DNA of 64,000 nt. Origin: Bolinopsis microptera (lineage: Eukaryota; Ctenophora; Tentaculata; Lobata; Bolinopsidae). The stretch is taken from NCBI RefSeq assembly GCF_026151205.1, contig NC_087077.1:6906483-6970482 (forward strand), written 5' to 3'. A program made the translations under genes and the position numbers. The stretch's first letter is position 1; each line of letters starts with the position of its first letter. A model generated the notes under the pieces. That model searched no databases. It worked only from the letters and a program-made list of their open reading frames with translations, and was not told the origin of the DNA. This document shows, one piece after another, positions 23,001-35,349 of the stretch.

Positions 23001-26000
23001 ATTCCTGTGATTGGGTGTCTTCTATCGTCTATGTCTTTCAGAATGTCCCCAAACATCGAGTAGGCCTTCCCAAGAACAGCTTGACCTCCCTTTTGTTTGA
23101 TTCCGGTTGCCGTATCCCTCAGTTTCCTCCAAACTATCAACCGAGCGTCGTCTATTGCATCACCCGTGTCTTCGACTCCATCGGAAATTTTCAGACACAA
23201 AATATCCAATTTAACCCTGATCTGTCCTTGTAATGTTGACGTGTCTCTCTCGGGGAGTCTTTGTTTGAATCTATTCTGTTTTCCCTTCTTCAAGATGTAT
23301 TCTTCATTCATCTCCACCAGTTTCCGGAACCGCACCAACGGTTCGTATGCGTAAATGGAATTTTCTCGATCAACAGGAACTCTGACAGATTCATCGTCGC
23401 TGGAACACAGAGATACCTCATCCATCTCAATGTTTGTTCTCTCGTTAAACCTATCACGTGCATTTATTGTGTCTACAACTTCTTCCATAAAGTTCTCAAC
23501 AAGGCGAGTAACTCGAGTTTGGTTTCTCTCCAACAATTTGGCTAAAGTCTGTCTTCGTGTGAGCCTGGGTGATTCTTTACTTGACTGTGGTTTGTCATCT
23601 TGTTTGGAAGTGTCCTTCGATGGACCAGGTTTAATCTCCTCCGTAGATTTCATACTTTCCTTAGGCTTTTCATTTGAAGGTCCCTGGTCTTGTTCAGAGG
23701 GAGTTGATTGGGGTGGAGGAAATATTGCCGAGGAAGCCGGTGTTGGAATTGGGTTTCGTTTGGGTTTCTTGCCTGAATCATCCTTCTTTCTACGTCGAGT
23801 CGGTATTGCAGGGGGAAGTGGAGGACCCTCATCTTCCCCTGGGCCTGGCATTCCACTATTCAGAAATCAGGGAGTCAGCTGATTGCTGAATGAAATTATC
23901 GAGTCAGCGAAATTTGAGCAAAAACACGGCTAAATCAATGCGTATTAGCGGAATATAAAAGTCAAGAGAAATTATTGCATTATCAAATTATAATTAAAAA
24001 AGATAGCAATTTAACTGGCATCAATTTTAGGGCTGGCAACTCAAAAGCTAAACTTCAAACGCACCGGTGTGTCACACTAATTCATTGTCATTGGGTAATG
24101 AGTATTTGGCTTAGTTTCTACACCGCAAATAGAAAATTTCTATAAGTCACGTGGCTCTCTAAGGAAATACAAAATTTATGCAGGCTACACGGCGCTATAC
24201 CTGAAGCCTAGTAAACTCCTTTTTCAGGTCTTACTTTGTAGTAGGATCACTTATTAAACAAAATCTAATAAAAAGGGCCAAGATAATGAACGACTGCAAA
24301 AAAATGTAAGCGCTCGCATTCGGTTTGATCCCGGTCAACGAGGCCAATGTTTTTTATTGACGAAGCGTGTTATAAATACTAATATCTATAAATTCCTGAA
24401 TACTAATATGTGTAATTAGTTCACCACAATTGAATTTTACAATTTGTCAGTCCAGAACAAAACCAACAATGCATCATGAATTGTTTGTTAATTGATTGAT
24501 ACCAGAATATTTAAGGATGTATTTGACACAATAACTTAACAAAAACTCGAACTATAACGGATATTTCCACAAATGTTAGGCTTAAAACTTTAAAAGTAAA
24601 TCAATTACCTTTGTAAACCTTTCATTAGATTACAAAATTGCCAATAGCCTTGAAATGATTTGTACTGTTTCATAACATAATGAGGTTAAATAACTAATAC
24701 CATTACTAAACATCATAGAAAAATTCACTAACAAAGTGTATTATTGGTTTAAAAAAGTACAAACTAGGTTAAAAGATAATTGGTCAGTATGGTGGTGGAA
24801 GTGCCAGTGGTTAACCACTGCTAAGCTATTTCAAGAAAATGGGTGAATTAACTTAAGAGTCCATTATTCAGCATTCTATTCAAATCTGGGATTATCGATT
24901 AATGCATTAAGAAAAAAGTCATAATATACTAATATGATTAAAGAATTTTGACATAATCAGTCAACAATATCATATTTTTATTCCTTCGATAAAATACATT
25001 TCTCGTGGTGGCTGGTGCTGATAAACAACAATATAATATATAAATTCGGCTTTAAAATAGTAAAACTAAATTAAGCGTATTTGAGAACTTGAAATGGAAG
25101 ATTCTCCAGGTACCTGATTTACTAAATTTGTACCATTTCAGTGCCAGTTCAGTAACGGAGGACACTTGTTCGCAGCCGTGCACGGCAACGTTATTCAACT
25201 CTACGCTACCTACACCTTCGAGAACGTGGGCAACCTCAAGGGCCACAACGGCAAAGTGCGCAGCATCGTCTGGTCGCAGGACGACAGCAAGATCATTTCT
25301 TGTGGTGTTGACGGTGCGGTCTACGAATGGAGTGTGTACACGAGCAAGCGTGAGGGTGAGAGTGTTCTGAAGACATGTTCCTACACTTGTGCTGCTGTCT
25401 CGCCCGAGGGAGGCACTACTTTTGCTGTTGGTTCTGATAAGACACTCAAAGAGATTTCTGACTCCCAGGTAAATGGAATGTCTTTAAATTTTTCGATAGA
25501 ACTGTAATAATGATATCTCGTGGTATCTGAAATTATCTCATTTTCAACATTGATGACTTCTATTTATTGTAAATCTAACTACATAAAAAGATTCTGTTCA
25601 ATTTTATACCCTTTTTAATTTATCTAACCCAGTAAACTATTCCCAGATACAAAGAGAAGTTCCCGCTGCTGACACTGTTCTAACTCAAGTCGCCATATCA
25701 CGGTCCGGTCGCATGCTCTTCGTGGGTACTGCTCAGGGTTCTATCAGAGCCATGAAGTTCCCTCTCACTGTACCAGGAGAATGGACTGAACATCAGTGCC
25801 ATGCTTCTTCTATCACTAAAATGAGGATATCATACGATGACGGGTTCCTCTTTACTGTTGGAGAGGATGCTTGTCTATACACCTTCAAGATCATGGACAA
25901 AGAGGGCCGTGGTCTGAAAGCGAAGGATATTACTTACGCTGAGGAGATTTTAATTTCTAAGTCTGATCTTCAAGAGAAAGACACTGCGATGAAAGAGTTG

Positions 26001-28745
26001 AAGACCCGTGTTTATGAGTTGAACATGGAGAATGAATATCAGCTTAGGTTGAAGGATATGAACCATCACGAGAAGACTAAAGAGCTCACTGAGAAGTTCA
26101 TCCAGGAAATGGAATCATTGAAAACAAAGAACCAAGTTTTGAAAACTGACAAGGACAAAGAAGAAGCTAAGCATGAGGAGGAGAGACAGGAGCTGATTGA
26201 GCGACAACATCAAGAGCTCCAGGATCTTGAGTCAGCTAACAATCAGAAACTAATGGCAGAATACGAGAAATACCAGGAATTGCAAGCCAAGAGTCAGAGA
26301 ATGCAGGAAGAGTATGAACGTCAACTTTCTGCCAAGTCCGAGTCACACAAGCAGGCCCTTCGCGAGCAAACGGAACAGTATGAGACAAAACTTCATGAGA
26401 AGATTGGACAATTGGAAGCTGCTCACGACGAAATGAGGCAGACTATGAGGATACACGAGGAAACGAAGAAACAGATCGAAGAAGATGCGGATCGTGAAAT
26501 TCTGGATATAAAGAACATGTACGAAAGAAGATTGAGGGAAGAAAAGGAGGGTAACATGCGACTCACCGGGGAAACTGGCATCATGAAGAAGAAGTTCAAG
26601 TCTCAAGAACAAGAGATTGAGGCTCTGAAATCAGATATTAATAACCTGAATACTGAGAAGAACAAATTGAATGGTGTGATCAAATCTCTTGAGAAGGATA
26701 TTTTGGGACTGAAGAAAGAAATCCAAGAACGTGACGAAACTATCCAGGACAAAGAAAAGAGGATCTATGATTTGAAGAAGAAGAACCAAGAGCTCGAGAA
26801 ATTCAAATTTGTCTTGGACTACAAGATTCGAGAACTGAAGAAGCAGATTGAGCCACGTGAAAATGATATCAAGGCAATGAAAGATCAGATCCAGGAAATG
26901 GACACAGAGCTTGAAAGATACAACAAGAATAATACTGCTCTTGATCTGAAGATTGAAGAATCCAAACAGAAGCTGAAGGCTAATAAAGAAGAGATGGCAG
27001 TACAGAGACAGAAAGTTCATGATATGGAAGCTGAGCTCAAGAGGTTCAGAACTGATGTCAGCAATTGTGTTCAGTACATCCAAGATCCACAGAAACTGAA
27101 GACTAAGATTGTGGAATTAAACAAGAAATACGTCCAGAGTGAACAGGTATTGTTCTTTCCGTGCTGATTGTTTTCTTCAAATCGATTAATATTACAGTAA
27201 AACCCCGATTTACTGCAGTATGTAACAATACACCACTTATTCTCAAAGAACCTTCCAGCTAAATCCATAAAACAATAATGCAGCGCGTTTGTTTTGTTAC
27301 CATGGTCATGGCACATTACTTTTTTTGAAATTTGTTTGTACGGCGGACGTCACAAATTTGAAATATGATAACTTTATAATCATGTTTGTTTTACACGCAC
27401 CTTTTATAGGCAGTTGAAGCTGCTGGTATGGATGTGGACATCCAGAAAGAGTACGCTCGACAGAGAGATCACTTGGAACGAAGTGTGGCCTCATTCAGAA
27501 AGAAACTTACCAAAGATCAGCAAATTCATAGAGCTGACAACGTCAGAATCATGCAGGTGTGTGCAATTGTTTATATTGTTGTTCATGGTTTCAATTTTTT
27601 CGTCATCATTTTGATCATTTCATTAAAGCTCTCAAAGCTCTTGATAATACAGTCTAAAAGAATCGGTAATTTTCTAAAATGACTCTTGTTATTGTTAATA
27701 AATTTATGTTTATATTCAAAACAAGCATTTGTTTTTCAGGAGAATGTGTCTCTTATCAAAGAAATCAATGATCTTCGCCGCGAACTGAAAATAGCTAGAA
27801 CTCAGGTAACCGCATTATTTCATTTTATTCGGTTTTGAAGCTAGTGACGATATTATTTTCTTTGGGAAGAATCAGAGCGCAACAAAAACTAGCAAATTTT
27901 AACGTCGCGCGCGTCTAAAGTATACATTTTCAGCGTACTATGTGCGCGTTGTCATAGCAACCAGAGTTTTCCTTCACCAAACAAATCGTCATAACACGGT
28001 TTTGAATTATCTGAAGAAATGCCATATATCGGCTGAAGCATTCAAATAAAACACAGCTGACTGATCGAATGCACCTGCTGGAGTTTTAACAGCATTCTAG
28101 AGACTTGTGGAATGACTCCTTTGCACAAACCACAGTTACAAGCCACGTTCGTCGATTAAAGCGGCCATTATCGAATTACTGGTTTTATAAGTTAGACTGT
28201 GCCATGAATTCTTAGCGAACCGCATTGAACGAAACCAAATTAATTTCCTAATGTGTTTGTACTAACCACGTATCAACAGATATCATCCCTAAAATATGCT
28301 CTGAATTTGGATCAGAACAAGAAGGTCTGATTTGTATAAAACTGTGTCGTGCACATTTTTCTAAGTCATATGTATATTGTATAGTGTGAACGTGTCTGTA
28401 AACTGAAATTTAATATTTTGATTCATAATTCTTTACACGCCATCGATCGAGTTTATTACGGATGAGCAACTGCTTGATACCGATTATGAGAAAAATAATT
28501 ATTGAAATCCAATTATTTAACACCACGAATCCCAGGTTCACGACTTGGAAGCAAACAGCAATGTCTTGAAGAAAGGAGCCCTACCAATCGGCCCTATAAT
28601 ATCTCCTGAAGAGCTTGACCAGACGAAGAAAATAGTCGACATTCAGAAGTCCGAGATAAAGAGACTGAGAGATGAGTTGAGGCACTCAATTAACAGACCA
28701 CTGTCAAATGGACAAAGACTACCGCCACTCGAAGTGGCACAATGA
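17002..28745 (+). CDS. CFAP57: Cilia- and flagella-associated protein 57 (WD repeats plus coiled coil)
   Basis: Ten coding exons with GT-AG borders and matching phases: 17002-17469, 17648-17913, 19374-19593, 20082-20338, 20471-20636, 25142-25468, 25647-27146, 27410-27556, 27740-27805 and 28536-28745; 1208 aa. It aligns end to end with vertebrate CFAP57 (WDR65). The N-terminal two thirds holds WD-type beta-propeller repeats ([53 protein letters not shown]). From about residue 640 it is a long coiled coil with the highly conserved stretch [24 protein letters not shown]57 is an axonemal protein needed for assembly of a subset of inner dynein arms and for ciliary beating. Start: the first ATG, giving [20 protein letters not shown]. 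Intron 5 (4.5 kb) contains a complete TRP channel gene on the other strand. Confidence 0.95.
18510..18645. repeat. Two-copy 71-bp tandem repeat in CFAP57 intron 2
   Basis: CTTTAAAATCTGGCAGGATC and the following ~45 bp (18510-18576) recur with a few changes at 18581-18645. The rest of this 1.46-kb intron shows no feature. Confidence 0.8.
20969..23851 (-). CDS. Intronless TRP-type cation channel with ankyrin repeats, nested in CFAP57
   Basis: 960 aa in a single open frame from the ATG at 23851. Residues 1-110 are Pro/Lys/Ser-rich and disordered. Residues of about 340-480 hold ankyrin repeats ([46 protein letters not shown]). Six membrane segments follow, with S1 at about 562-582 ([17 protein letters not shown]). 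The pre-S5 stretch [17 protein letters not shown] and S6 (about 832-855, [20 protein letters not shown]) match TRP superfamily channels. The pore loop is in the [18 protein letters not shown] region. The C-terminus has a coiled coil (about 910-945). It probably forms a tetrameric cation channel of the plasma membrane. I cannot fix the subfamily: [10 protein letters not shown] resembles both TRPC and TRPV S6. A 960-aa gene without introns suggests retroposition or extreme intron loss. Confidence 0.85.
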   Translation of the reverse strand: MPGPGEDEGPPLPPAIPTRRRKKDDSGKKPKRNPIPTPASSAIFPPPQSTPSEQDQGPSNEKPKESMKSTEEIKPGPSKDTSKQDDKPQSSKESPRLTRRQTLAKLLERNQTRVTRLVENFMEEVVDTINARDRFNERTNIEMDEVSLCSSDDESVRVPVDRENSIYAYEPLVRFRKLVEMNEEYILKKGKQNRFKQRLPERDTSTLQGQIRVKLDILCLKISDGVEDTGDAIDDARLIVWRKLRDTATGIKQKGGQAVLGKAYSMFGDILKDIDDRRHPITGIPKFVSDDTPDPHAAFRYLDQMAAEQGIGMYTEEFVPIEYDESRLQNILDIVDPEEKDELGQGIIHLAAQYCNRSTLNWMIDSGYDLNLEDSRGYTPLFYAVMINNTDTINILIRNGAFINHASGELGRQAIHIAAQYGCLDAMKMLLDYGASIDCPDENYHTPIVISSYYSHSEISAFLLEEGANPCIEDKSGIMGAMRIAYTMPTITREVFNQFVTEDLYQGERYYKLDRMLGSCPDTNTSFYHYLVWLSNMGLIEHPMFERLTAAKWEMYGKARANIKLSFVGLYLFIWSLLYVMDYRDFLKSDFKFTFGDGFYLLMLIASTGAYVWRSRQNISLLRQRYGYTAFLNDLFETTYQQELSNLHFKGKRMDLFLTRKYGRKQITIFDDVKSSPAVLLDFVVDNLLMIYLILNISCSIFGNLHTDPNVLGQMNEAERPWKGPTSYVTWVDIYGAISIMALWITCFFKLQITKKVGPFVVYMRYCGKDLSTIATMFIALYIPAFCVFLKTTYTNDSWYEGMFLVLRMVLIDYDYDKGVDDSSVKIWWMILSMGWIVVSSVIVLNLLIALMADSYSRIFETAELYARIERGRFIMEYERTIPSKRMGEFNDAIRMDSPQIVSFDPVCDRDKVSVIEETVEGLAKKFEKLERHLDNKILKELNHRLDTIDQSLTLYSFRS
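23852..25141. other. Upstream of the TRP gene, still inside CFAP57 intron 5
   Basis: About 1.3 kb of AT-rich sequence. It must include the TRP promoter. No coding exon, repeat or other feature recognised. Confidence 0.4.
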
Positions 28746-30383
28746 GTCGTTTGATTAATATGTGAATTTAAGTTATTTGTTTTTGAAGTGGTAACATTAG
28801 ATAAAGTGTAACTTACATGGACCATCAGTGTTAAAAACATTTGACTCCAAACATTGTGGGTCAGGTGCCTTGAGGTTTGTTGTGATGGGTAGTTCTTTTA
28901 TTTCCACAAATGTTGAGTTAACGAGATGAACGTTGTTCCGGGATACAATGTATAAAATGTAAATATGAAGAGTTTTTATGATATTATCGTAGATTTTGCT
29001 CTATTTTTTATGTTTATATGAAATTCCTTTAGATAAATCAATTAATGAAATTTTAACTGAATCCACGCCCTTTTATGACCAAGAAATAAAAAACAAAACT
29101 TTGAAAGAAATAGTTCAATACTTGAATTCTACAAATAATTGGAATAATAGCCACACAAAAATATAATAATCCAAAAATAAAACATACACTTCAATAAAAT
29201 GAGCTAGATAATTAACGTATTTAACTGCGGTATTCCCTCGTATTGTAAGGAAATTTGTATTGCGAGGAAATTTGTATTGTAAGAATATTTTATGTTTTAG
29301 TTTCCCAGATGCACTATAGTTAATATTTGCTGCACCACGACCTAGACACGTAAGGATCGCTGGTTTTACCAATTTGAGGGAACGACACTGCCCAACTACG
29401 ATGTAATATTGTACCAACAAAAAAATACTTTAAAAAAGTAAATACAGACTAAATATAAATGAAACAGTGCAAATGCAATGTGTTCATTCCTCGTTACAAT
29501 AACGAAATTGATAGTACATACATAGTTCACTAACTGTCTTCAGACTCAATGAGATTTAATCCTAGAAATTTTAAACAAAACCTCAACTAGTAATGTACTC
29601 ATTGTCAAAGATTAAAATAAATAAATGTTACTACGTTAATATGATCACTGCTCTACATATGGAATCGTTCACATAATATTATGTAAGTTAGCCTCTTGGG
29701 GTAGTCGTATGCTAGACGCTAGTGTAATATGCAATGTAAACTGCCATGAATTACGGATTGGGGTTGTAAAATTGCTTACATAATATTTGAACGATCCCAT
29801 GTGAAGATAATATCTTCATATGGGATCGTTAATATTATGAAAATATTGACAATATAAATTAATAATTATACGATAGTGTTATAAGTAGTAAGTATTAATG
29901 CAAAATTTACAGAAAATTCCATCAAATAACTTTTAAAGAAGCTCTGATTGGAAACAACTTAAAATATAGCCTTCACAAATTAAAGTACAGTTACTGGCAA
30001 AGAAAATTTTAATAATTCAAAACAATCGAGAAATTTGTTGAGAATGCGACAATAAAGAATTTTAAAGAAGTCCCATAAATAAATTAACTTGTTGCACAGC
30101 AACATACACAAGTAAATGATTCTCAGATTCTGGTAATATTTCTTTAATATAATATGTTCAAAAACAGTCTAGATCCACGATATAATACAAGCAACACTAT
30201 CCTTCCTACCTCTACATTAACCTGTTAACCATTCAAACAAATCTCAAATCTGCGATGGATGACAACCTCCACTTCATGCGAGTATGACACAAGTTTGTTG
30301 GAACACGTGACACCGATTAACCAATCAACATGCATCAGCGCCCAATCATATTCATTATGCTATCACGTGACCACAAATTGTGT
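28746..30383. other. Convergent 3' intergenic region
   Basis: Between the CFAP57 stop (plus) and the transporter stop (minus). An AATAAA near 29085 could end CFAP57. It contains the inverted-repeat element at about 29660-29840. No coding signal. Confidence 0.45.
29660..29840. repeat. Foldback/MITE-like inverted repeat
   Basis: The core is a 41-bp near-palindrome with arms 29790-29809 and 29811-29830 (20 bp, one mismatch, 1-nt loop). An ATGGAATCGTTCACATAATA-like stretch at about 29660 also recurs inverted around 29775-29800 (ACATAATATTTGAACGATCC). Confidence 0.7.
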
Positions 30384-32202
30384 TCAGATATGGGAGTCCT
30401 GCAAAGTAGCGTAAGTTAGCCCGGCTTGTTGTTCTCTCGTATCTTGTAGAACTTGGTTTCTTGTCTCTTTCTTCAACAGGAAGGTAGCCGCCAACAGTAT
30501 AAACCCTAATGCAATAAAAGTCCCCAGACTTCCTCGAATATCCTTTGCATCCAAAGTTTCGACGACGAAAGTACCAGAAGCAGCTCCCAGTTTTCCGAGA
30601 GCATTCAGTGTGCCAACCGCTGTGTTTCGGATATAAGTGGGATAACTTTCGGGAGTGTAGATCCATAAGATCTGGTTGAAGGTGGTGGATGAAATGATCA
30701 TTGCCCCAAGGGCCATGTAAAGAAACCAGGTGCCCCAGCAGGGTAACGCTAGGCAGAAACAAATGATTTGTGCGAACGCTGTGACGACGAATGCTTTCCT
30801 TCGTCCCAGTTTCTCAACCAAAACAGTACCCAATAAGAACCCGGGAACCGAAAGCAGGGCTGAAACAAGAAGAATTTCATAATCACCCTGGGTAAGAACT
30901 TCACAGCCCTTAGCATTAGTTTCACTCCCGAGGAATGAAGAAGCGGAGCAGTAGTTGTTTAGAAGAACATCTGGCAGAAGGATGACAATAGAAAATACGT
31001 GATACATGTTAATGAAGAAAATGAGGATCAGAATTAAGGAGTGTCGTAGTAATTCTGGGGCAAAAACTGAGGACATTTTTCCACGTTCCTCGAGAGTAAC
31101 TCTCAGCTCTCCTGAAATAAATATCAGTGATTGGGAGGGTACATACATCTGTGTGTCAAAGTATACAAAGGATGTAGTATGGTCTAAGTATTCAATGGGT
31201 GTATTAACGAGGCTAATTTCAGATCAACTCCCCTGCCATTTCTTTTACTGATTAGCCTTTTAAAAGCTTACGCGCATAAGATATAAACGCGCGTGCTGCG
31301 CGACTAACACCACTAATTTGTGGTTTGGCTTTTGCGCCTATATACCCTGAACATTATCGGATCGATTAACATCGATACATATTCATGCTGAGTGAGCATT
31401 GAACAGTGGTGTGTAAAATGTATAATCAGTTGTATAATGTATGTGTTTGTCAATGGAACTCACCCTCAGGTAATTTGCGGCGATTACGACGACAGATCTT
31501 GGTGCAGACTTGGAGCGCTTTGTCGTGCTGACCTGAAATTATCTTTGCATAAGAGACATAATGACTTGCATCGGCTTGTCGTATTGGATTATCAGCTTAC
31601 TATAACAACACTTGTTCTTGTCTTTGAATAATGGATCAGAGACATGAAAACGTTCTACGTTTCCATGATTGTGCGAAATCTAGGCAGCCCTAATTAAATG
31701 TTAAATCGCAGGAATATAATATGCTCCAGACTAATTTAGTCTGGAATCGAGTCATGTCGCCCACTCCTTTATTCAAAAGGCCAGGCAGAATGGCACTGTT
31801 TGAGGAAGAATCCATTAGCAATGGTAACTATTGCCATAGTTGTAGCATGCTTTGATTGTAAAGCTTTATGTTGCATTAAATCGAAATTGTCAGAGTTGGG
31901 ACAAAGATTTCAATCCGATTAAGGTAACCACCAAAAAGCGTTAATTATGACGTCACAACCTCAACATTCTTCCATCTCCATGCTAAAAGTCAAGAAACAT
32001 GAACGTTTTTTCTTCTAAACTAAACTTAAATTTTAGATTTTGCTTAAATACTCACCAGATATTGCGTAGTATCTAGCACTTTCGTCACAAAATGGTAGGA
32101 GGATGAGCGCAAATAAGCAGGGTACTACTGTTATCCCAACTTGTGCCCGCCAACCGTACTTTTTCATAACACTCATACCAACCACACATTCAAACACTGA
32201 AC
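30384..32202 (-). CDS. SVOP/SV2-like major facilitator transporter, three 3' exons
   Basis: Exons on the minus strand: 32202-32056, 31532-31464 (23 codons) and 31111-30384, all joined in phase 1. The small middle exon encodes GQHDKALQVCTKICRRNRRK and fills the gap seen against vertebrate SVOP. Domain evidence: MKKYGWRAQVGITVVPCLFA, LLPFCDESARYYAISG, then LEERGKMSSVFAPELLRHSL and the last six membrane helices. The MFS signature VEKLGRRKAF and the TPESYPTYIRNTAVG motif are the conserved marks of the SVOP/SV2/SLC22-like group. The protein probably moves an organic solute across a vesicle or plasma membrane; the substrate is unknown. The next upstream exon is at 58099-58197, so a single intron of 25.9 kb separates it from these exons and contains a whole gene cluster. 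Confidence 0.9.
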
Positions 32203-34350
32203 CTGGGGATAAAAGAGATATGAGGTAATGTCTGATCATGGTATACTGGGCGGGCCATAATTAACTTTATTCAAACCAGGGTACTCTAATTTGCTCCAAT
32301 ATGGCACCCCACCATGTATGCTTCTGTCATCTGTGTTACTTATTAATGAGCACTGTGACGTAAATGTGCGCACATTGCCTCAATTCTGGTCCAGACAGTA
32401 CAACATAGTAGCCGGATTGCTTTTTAATATTTTGGATTTATAAGCCAAACGCTGTCACGTGTCAAAACGAGCTTAATTATGAGCACTTACTGTAAATATT
32501 TAAACCCATTTCATACACATGATGATACACAGTGGTCACATGGTACATTAAAATTAAATGCACAGGGGTCGGGGGAGCAAAAGTCAGTACACATACGTTG
32601 GGGATTATTTCTCAGTGACTGAGTTCCTGATTGAAATAATTTAAGTATGACTTGGTATTATCACTCATTTTTCGAATGAACGTTCATTTTCGCGGTTTTT
32701 AGATATTTTGACTGATAATAATTGGATTAAATTGTAATGCTTTGAGTTAAAAAAAAACACTTGTCTAGAAAAGTGGGAGCTCCAGCTACTCAGATGACCT
32801 AGATATCTAGCATGAAGAGCTTATTCATTACGCAGATCAGGTGATTGGGTTGACAGTGTCGTAGCACGCTATTACATGATTTCTCAACCAATTTTGCTAA
32901 TGAGATAAACAAATTGCTTGATAACTTTGTCATTTTACATCCGTTTTACGCCATCGTTTTAGATCATAATCCGGATTTAATGACCTTTGCAATATGTTAC
33001 AATGTAGTATCTAAAATGTTCGCAAACACGAGTATAAGTAATTCAATGTTGACTGGGTGTGGCCATAAAAATCGAATTTTAAAATTGTTCCGACGGAATC
33101 CTCGAATGAGTAGTTACAGTATACCATCTGCAAAGTTACAGGTCTATAAACTATAAAACATGGCCATGTCATAAGAGCTAACGTATGTGTACTGACTTTT
33201 GCCCTGTACATCCCTGTATTTATTACTCCTAGTATTTACCAGTTCTGTTTATGATGTTTATTGTATTTCCTGTTTGGATCAAGGTATAGCACTTTCTACT
33301 CAAATACCGGGTTCATATTATATATATAACAAAAGGTACATTAATGTATGAAAATGTTAGGTCTTATTTTATTAGAAAGATAAAGAGACAATATTTTGCT
33401 GCTATAATATTAGACACAATCCGCACTCCACAGCTGCTGCAAGACGTAGCGGAGAAGCTGGTAGACGGTGAGCAAGTAATGACAGAGCACGTCGACAGTG
33501 CAGAACACTGGAAGTTGTGGAGAAAGATGGTGAAGCACGGTATGGAAGAGTCGGGATACTATGACCTTATGACCTGGCCGTGTTCATGTTCTGTATGCTC
33601 AACTAGTATAGTTACTAGTCAGTCAATAGACCGGAACTCTGTAGTTTGGACAGATGATGGGACTCGGACAGTGTTGTAAACTGTACCAATCAGTTTTTCT
33701 AAAACGAACTTTGACCTTTTTTAAGATTTTGAGGGACTGTTTTTTATTCACGTGGAAATTGTAGCATCGTGTTAAGTGTAAACGTTCGGTACAAATGAGT
33801 TCTAGTTTTCTTATACTTTATAACTTTATAACTGCTTGCTTTTATTGATGTTGGTCGCAAATGTGCAAAAACCATTTAATTTTATGAACTTATTTCACTT
33901 GTTAGATTTTAAATTCCGCATATTGTTTCAACCAAATTTCACACATTCGGAGGCAGAACTGTGTCTGAAATGTATGTATATAATATAATGTAAACAACAG
34001 TCACATTCTTATGAAGCAGTTTGGAAACCAATTCCACCGCTAAGGATCAGTACATTGCACATAGAGATGTGCATTGTACATACTGATGAGCATCGAGCAC
34101 GCACTTGGACTTTTCCTGAAGAGCTATTAAAAACGAAACAAAAACTGTGCTACCAATTTTTAACTCGTTCAAAAGGTGAGCCTAACATACCCAATATGTA
34201 CCAGTAAGTAAGTTACAAGACAACAAACAGAATGTAATCCGAAAGTCATCTGAAAAAAGTGAAAAGTCATAACTATGATTCTTTGAGCTCAAATAAGTTT
34301 CATATGACTGTCGGACAATGACGAAAAAGTAGAATTACGTTATGCAAGTA
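32203..34350. other. Giant transporter intron, 3' end, before the cysteine-rich cluster
   Basis: Mostly AT-rich non-coding DNA. One stretch at 33403-33679 is unusually GC-rich and open (separate entry). Nothing else recognised. Confidence 0.4.
33403..33679 (+). CDS. Possible orphan terminal exon
   Basis: After an ATTAG acceptor-like site at 33398-33402 the frame is open to a stop at 33677-33679. It encodes about 92 residues including LLQDVAEKLVDGEQVMTEHV and HWKLWRKMVKHGMEESGYYD. Base composition over 33420-33580 is clearly more GC-rich than the flanks, as in the true exons of this window. No family recognised and no upstream partner exon found. It may be the last exon of an unseen gene, a relic, or chance. 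Confidence 0.25.
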
Positions 34351-35219
34351 ATATGTGATAACATAATATATTTCTATGAGTTACTCCTTCGAATTGTGGT
34401 AAAGCTCAGCGACAAAGTCGCTAGTAAAGTCTGAAACACTTGAACTTGTATAGTGGCAGTCATTTTCGTTCAACTTCTGTTTTTTACCACTTTCTCGTCC
34501 GGCTTAGACTTAATTTAAAATATAGTATTTTTATTAGATTAAAACAAAAGGTTTATTTTTCTAGAGATGTAGGAACAGCATGTGCGCGAATGCATATTAT
34601 TAGTAGTATGTATAATGTATAGGCAATCTCAAGACTCTAAGTGCAATACATTGATCCTTAGCGTGGGACATGGTGATTGGTGCAGAAACCCCCTTACGAG
34701 TAGACACCCTATTTAGGTGCCTGAAAGGGTACAGATTACAATGGTTGGTGTATGTATGGATATTGAATGTATCTCAACAATGGAGGAAATAAGGCCACAC
34801 CTGATCTGAGTCTGTATTATTTGTAATGGTATTCTTAGTGAAAAATGTATACTGATCACGTGGCAGCAGCTATTGATGAGGTTATTTTGAGTGTTATAGG
34901 TGTAAATAGCACATGTATTCGACACGCTGGAGGTATTAATTAGGCTACCCCTCACTTACTGACTTACGCTCAGTTGTCAATTTCAAGAGAAGCATGTTAG
35001 TTGTATCTTGAAGAATGAAGATATCGTTTAAATAGTTATCATGAAATGATATCATGTATTGAAATATTGATGGAGAAGCGTGTCCAACTGCTTTAAAGGA
35101 GAGGAAACATTATGCGGCCGAACAAACAACGAGGATTGTGGCCACGATTGTTAACCTTACATTTTCATTCAATTAACTTATATATAAGGTAAATTGTATA
35201 CGTAATTATTACATACATG

Positions 35220-35259
35220 AATTAAATGAAACTGCAATAGATTGCAGTTTCATTTAATT
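35220..35259. repeat. 19-bp perfect palindrome upstream of the first C10 gene
   Basis: Arms 35220-35238 and 35241-35259 are exact reverse complements with a 2-nt loop. The matching site in the duplicate copy (about 38370-38409) has several mismatches. It lies 90 bp before the ATG. Confidence 0.9.
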
Positions 35260-35349
35260 TTTGGATAGTTCAAAGGTTTGAACATTTCAAATTTAACTAG
35301 TTTAAATGGTGGTAGTTGTTTAGATCCTCACCGCAGCAAACCGACAATC

